From the NCBI RefSeq assembly GCF_901933205.1, contig NC_044572.1, forward strand, positions 33,428,001 through 33,492,000: a stretch of 64,000 nucleotides of DNA, read 5' to 3'. The position numbers were made by a program, and so were the translations under genes. The DNA is from Camarhynchus parvulus. Taxonomy: Eukaryota; Chordata; Aves; Passeriformes; Thraupidae. Positions within the stretch are counted from its first letter, which is position 1, and the number at the start of each line of letters is the position of its first letter. Below are positions 61,191 through 64,000 of the stretch, in pieces. The notes beneath the pieces were generated by a model. The model made no database searches. It was not told the origin of the DNA and saw only the letters and a program-made list of their open reading frames with translations.

Positions 61191-64000
61191 ACCTGTGAAA
61201 TACACAAGAAAGTATTGTCTGGTTTTTTGCACTGCCCCAGTGAGGAAACCTTCTTTGTGGCTGCACAGAGCCTCTCCATCATGAGAAGATGGTAAACAAT
61301 GCTCTGAATTGACAATGTCTCTCCTTTATTAAAACTATGCCAGAGGGTAAAGGACTTTCCCAGTCTGGAGCAGGGTTTCCTGAAATAGTGGCTGGTACAC
61401 CAATGAAGGCAGAGGATCCCAGGGGCACAGGAAAGCCACCCCCCAACACACACCCCTCTGAGGGTTTGCTTGCTGCATATGCAAATAATTTAATAACCAA
61501 ATTCTACGACTCTGAGCTAACATTTACCAATGCATCAATGTCATCCCAGCCACGTTGCACATGTGTCCAACAAATAGGAAAAAACCCAAACCCCAAGAGG
61601 CTTGGTTCATGCCTACCACTGGATGGACCTGCTGGCGAATTTAAAAGGCAGCCCATTACAAATCTATAGAGATGGAGAAATCTCTAAGATAAACTTGTCC
61701 TTAAAAAAAAAAAAAAAGAGGAAAACAGCACGCCACTGAAGGTGATTATACAAAAAAGATGTCTTAAGATTTTGAATGCGATATGTCTGTCTCTCTGATG
61801 TGGGATATTTTATTACATTTTTGCCCTCAAGTGAAGCTGACGGGAGCCAGGCTTGCAATTTAAATCAATAAGAACCCTTTACTGTGGCCATAAAATACTT
61901 GGTTAAACCTTTGAAGTGGCCACAGTTGAATGCGCAGTGAACACAGCATAAATGCTCCTTGAGATGTATTGTGTTAGACCACTGCTAAAGTGGCATTCCG
62001 AGGAAGCAGTGCCTGAGCACCTTCTGGGGGCAGGGCAGAGCAGTCTGTCTTCTCTGGGGCACTGGGGGGTTGCTGTAAGTCAGTGCTCATAACTGGTAGG
62101 CTGCCCCACACATGTCCAGAGTTGGCACTCCCAGCTCAATGGGTTTCCTGGTGTGGGGACTCAGCCTGAAAATCCCATAATGTGTTATTCTACCTCGCAG
62201 CAATGGCTGGGGAAACAGGAGGCAACCATGGCTGGATCAGCAGTGTTTTCAGGGCCAGGTCCTTGATTATGTAAATCAGCATTGTTGTAGGGAGGAGCAG
62301 GTCTGAATGACCCCAGCTGAGGCGTAGTCTGTGCAGGATGAACAGTGACTGCATGAATGTATGTCTGTCTAGCTTTTGGCATGTGCATGCATGAATGCAT
62401 CTCACAGATATCCAGGTAAAAGCCTGTGTAAGAGCAGAAAGCTCTCCATGAATATCATGAAGATTTCACCATTTAATATTTAATACTTACAATAAGGATA
62501 CCCAAAATTAAGGTTGGCACTTACCATTCCTGCAAATAAAGCAGTAGGAAAACAAGTAAAGTTTAAATCTGCACCCTGACTTTGCAGCTGTTTATGACAA
62601 GCCCTCGGGATTCTTTAAGGAGAAATCTGTTGTTTCTCTGTTTATAAACAAGCTTTTCATTTAAAGAAACCAAGGACCAGGCACTGCTTTATTACTGGAT
62701 AAATCATACTGGTAAAGCCTCTAGCCCAGTGGCAGGGCAAAGCGCATGGGGTATATGTGTTTTAAGGTCGTAAAAGACTGGTTCTTCCAGGCACATGGGG
62801 AATATGTTCAGAAGCAGCATTAAGTGCACATACTAGTTACAGCACTGTATGCTGTCTGGGTGCAGGTCCCTGGTTGTAGGGAGGGTCCTGCCCTAAATGC
62901 GCACCCTCAGGCTGAGAAAACTTGCTCAGTTTAGGACAGTCCAGCTGGTTGCGCTGTCTTTTCTGTTTCAGTTCTATTTCTGTTCTGATCCAGTCCAGGG
63001 AGGTTCAGCTCTTCAGCAAATATGCTAGGGTGGCAAACACAGTCTTCCTTTCTGTCCTGTACATTGAGAGTTTGGCCTTAAGCTACTCCCAGTGTACCTT
63101 GGTATTACAGAGGTAGCAGCAGCAGGTGTAGAATACTATGTGCTCAGCAGATTGTAAGAATGAGGGCTTAAAAAAAAATTCGGTATGTGTTGTCTACAGC
63201 AAACATTATTTGTAATAGATCCTATGTCTATTTAATATTTTCTTTTTAAATATATATAAATTAGACTCACCACATTTACAGCTGCCTGATTAGGTTTGAA
63301 ACTTGACTCTGTGGCATTTTCTTCTTTTTTATAACCCATTTTACAGGAACATGGGTGTTTCTGCAACCCCAGGAGCATGTCAGAATTTTCACAGGTGTAT
63401 ATTCTCTGCCAAACATGACCTCCTGTGTCAGTTTGTGTAAGTATTGCTCCATACACCCACATGGTAAAACAAAGATTATTCACATTCCTTTGTTCCTATA
63501 GATGCCGTGTGTTTCTTTTGCACTGAGAAACATTGTATGTTGTTCCACAGTATTTTAATGTAAAAACAGCTAAGTGGTTGCTGTTATGCTTCACTGAGAA
63601 GTTTTCCTCAGATCTGAGTAGTTTGCTCCAGTGAACTTCCATTGGCTGCTCTTGCCTTTACTCAGGCTGTGTCCTTCCACTCCTTTTAGCCAGCCCTGTG
63701 TTCTGAGCATGAGCTCCATGAATCACACTTCACTGTCTCTTGCCCTGGATGAACTCAGCCACAACATGCCCTTGGGTGCAAATGGGAGAAGTAAAACCTA
63801 CAAATTACCTAAATGGACTTAAAAACATTTCTCCTATTCCAGACAGTATCACCAAGAGCATATCCCAGCTCAGAGTCCAAACCCGTGTGGCCTATGAGGA
63901 TAAACAATACGATGGGGAAATAATCAGATGAAGAAGGATGAAATGTGATTTGTTTCACTGTATTACATCTGACAGTATGTATTTGTCCTACCTCACATCT
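61191..64000. other. Intergenic, no feature recognised
   Basis: Unique sequence to the window end. There is an A15-type run at about 61702-61717. Open frames near 63631 and 63740 have no recognisable features. Confidence 0.55.

Noticed and set aside
1..64000. tRNA, rRNA, CRISPR array, intact transposon or prokaryote-type operon
   Set aside because: Looked for on both strands by eye; no B-box, array of spaced repeats, intact reverse transcriptase or operon structure was found.

Overview
The window is vertebrate nuclear DNA, most likely from a bird. It holds one recognisable protein-coding gene, SNX10 (sorting nexin 10), on the + strand. Its six coding exons lie between 10832 and 28188, are joined by consensus splice sites, and encode 201 residues, which is the length I know for human SNX10. 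A bird is suggested by two CR1 LINE 3' ends (8860-9387 and 35370-35629), an LTR of a type I associate with bird genomes (17276-17933), very low interspersed-repeat density and compact introns. The species cannot be named from this evidence.

Layout. 1-10800 is upstream intron; the 5' untranslated first exon and promoter of SNX10 appear to lie left of the window. 10801-28188 holds the coding exons, with introns of about 5.3, 2.6, 0.6, 7.8 and 0.4 kb. 28189 to about 31430 is the probable 3' UTR, with several candidate poly(A) signals. 31735-32560 is a strong CpG island just past the gene. It contains a consensus splice donor on the minus strand and so may be the promoter of an unannotated transcript running antisense toward SNX10.

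From 32.6 kb to the end I see no coding gene. In other vertebrates SNX10 is followed by a long gene-poor interval leading to SKAP2 and the HOXA cluster, and this stretch fits that. It contains unique sequence that looks like developmental regulatory DNA: homeodomain-type AT-rich blocks, a full-consensus PBX-MEIS decamer at 46205, and a small isolated CpG-rich block at 60715-60885. It also has old repeats: a CR1, an L3-like CR1 relic, a MIR-like relic and palindromic MITE-like relics. Two near-perfect hairpins stand out (37821-37881 and 48166-48210).

Limits. All homologies are from memory of family sequences; no alignment or search was run. Conservation of the proposed regulatory elements is inferred from composition and motifs only. 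No RNA genes, CRISPR arrays or intact mobile elements were seen.
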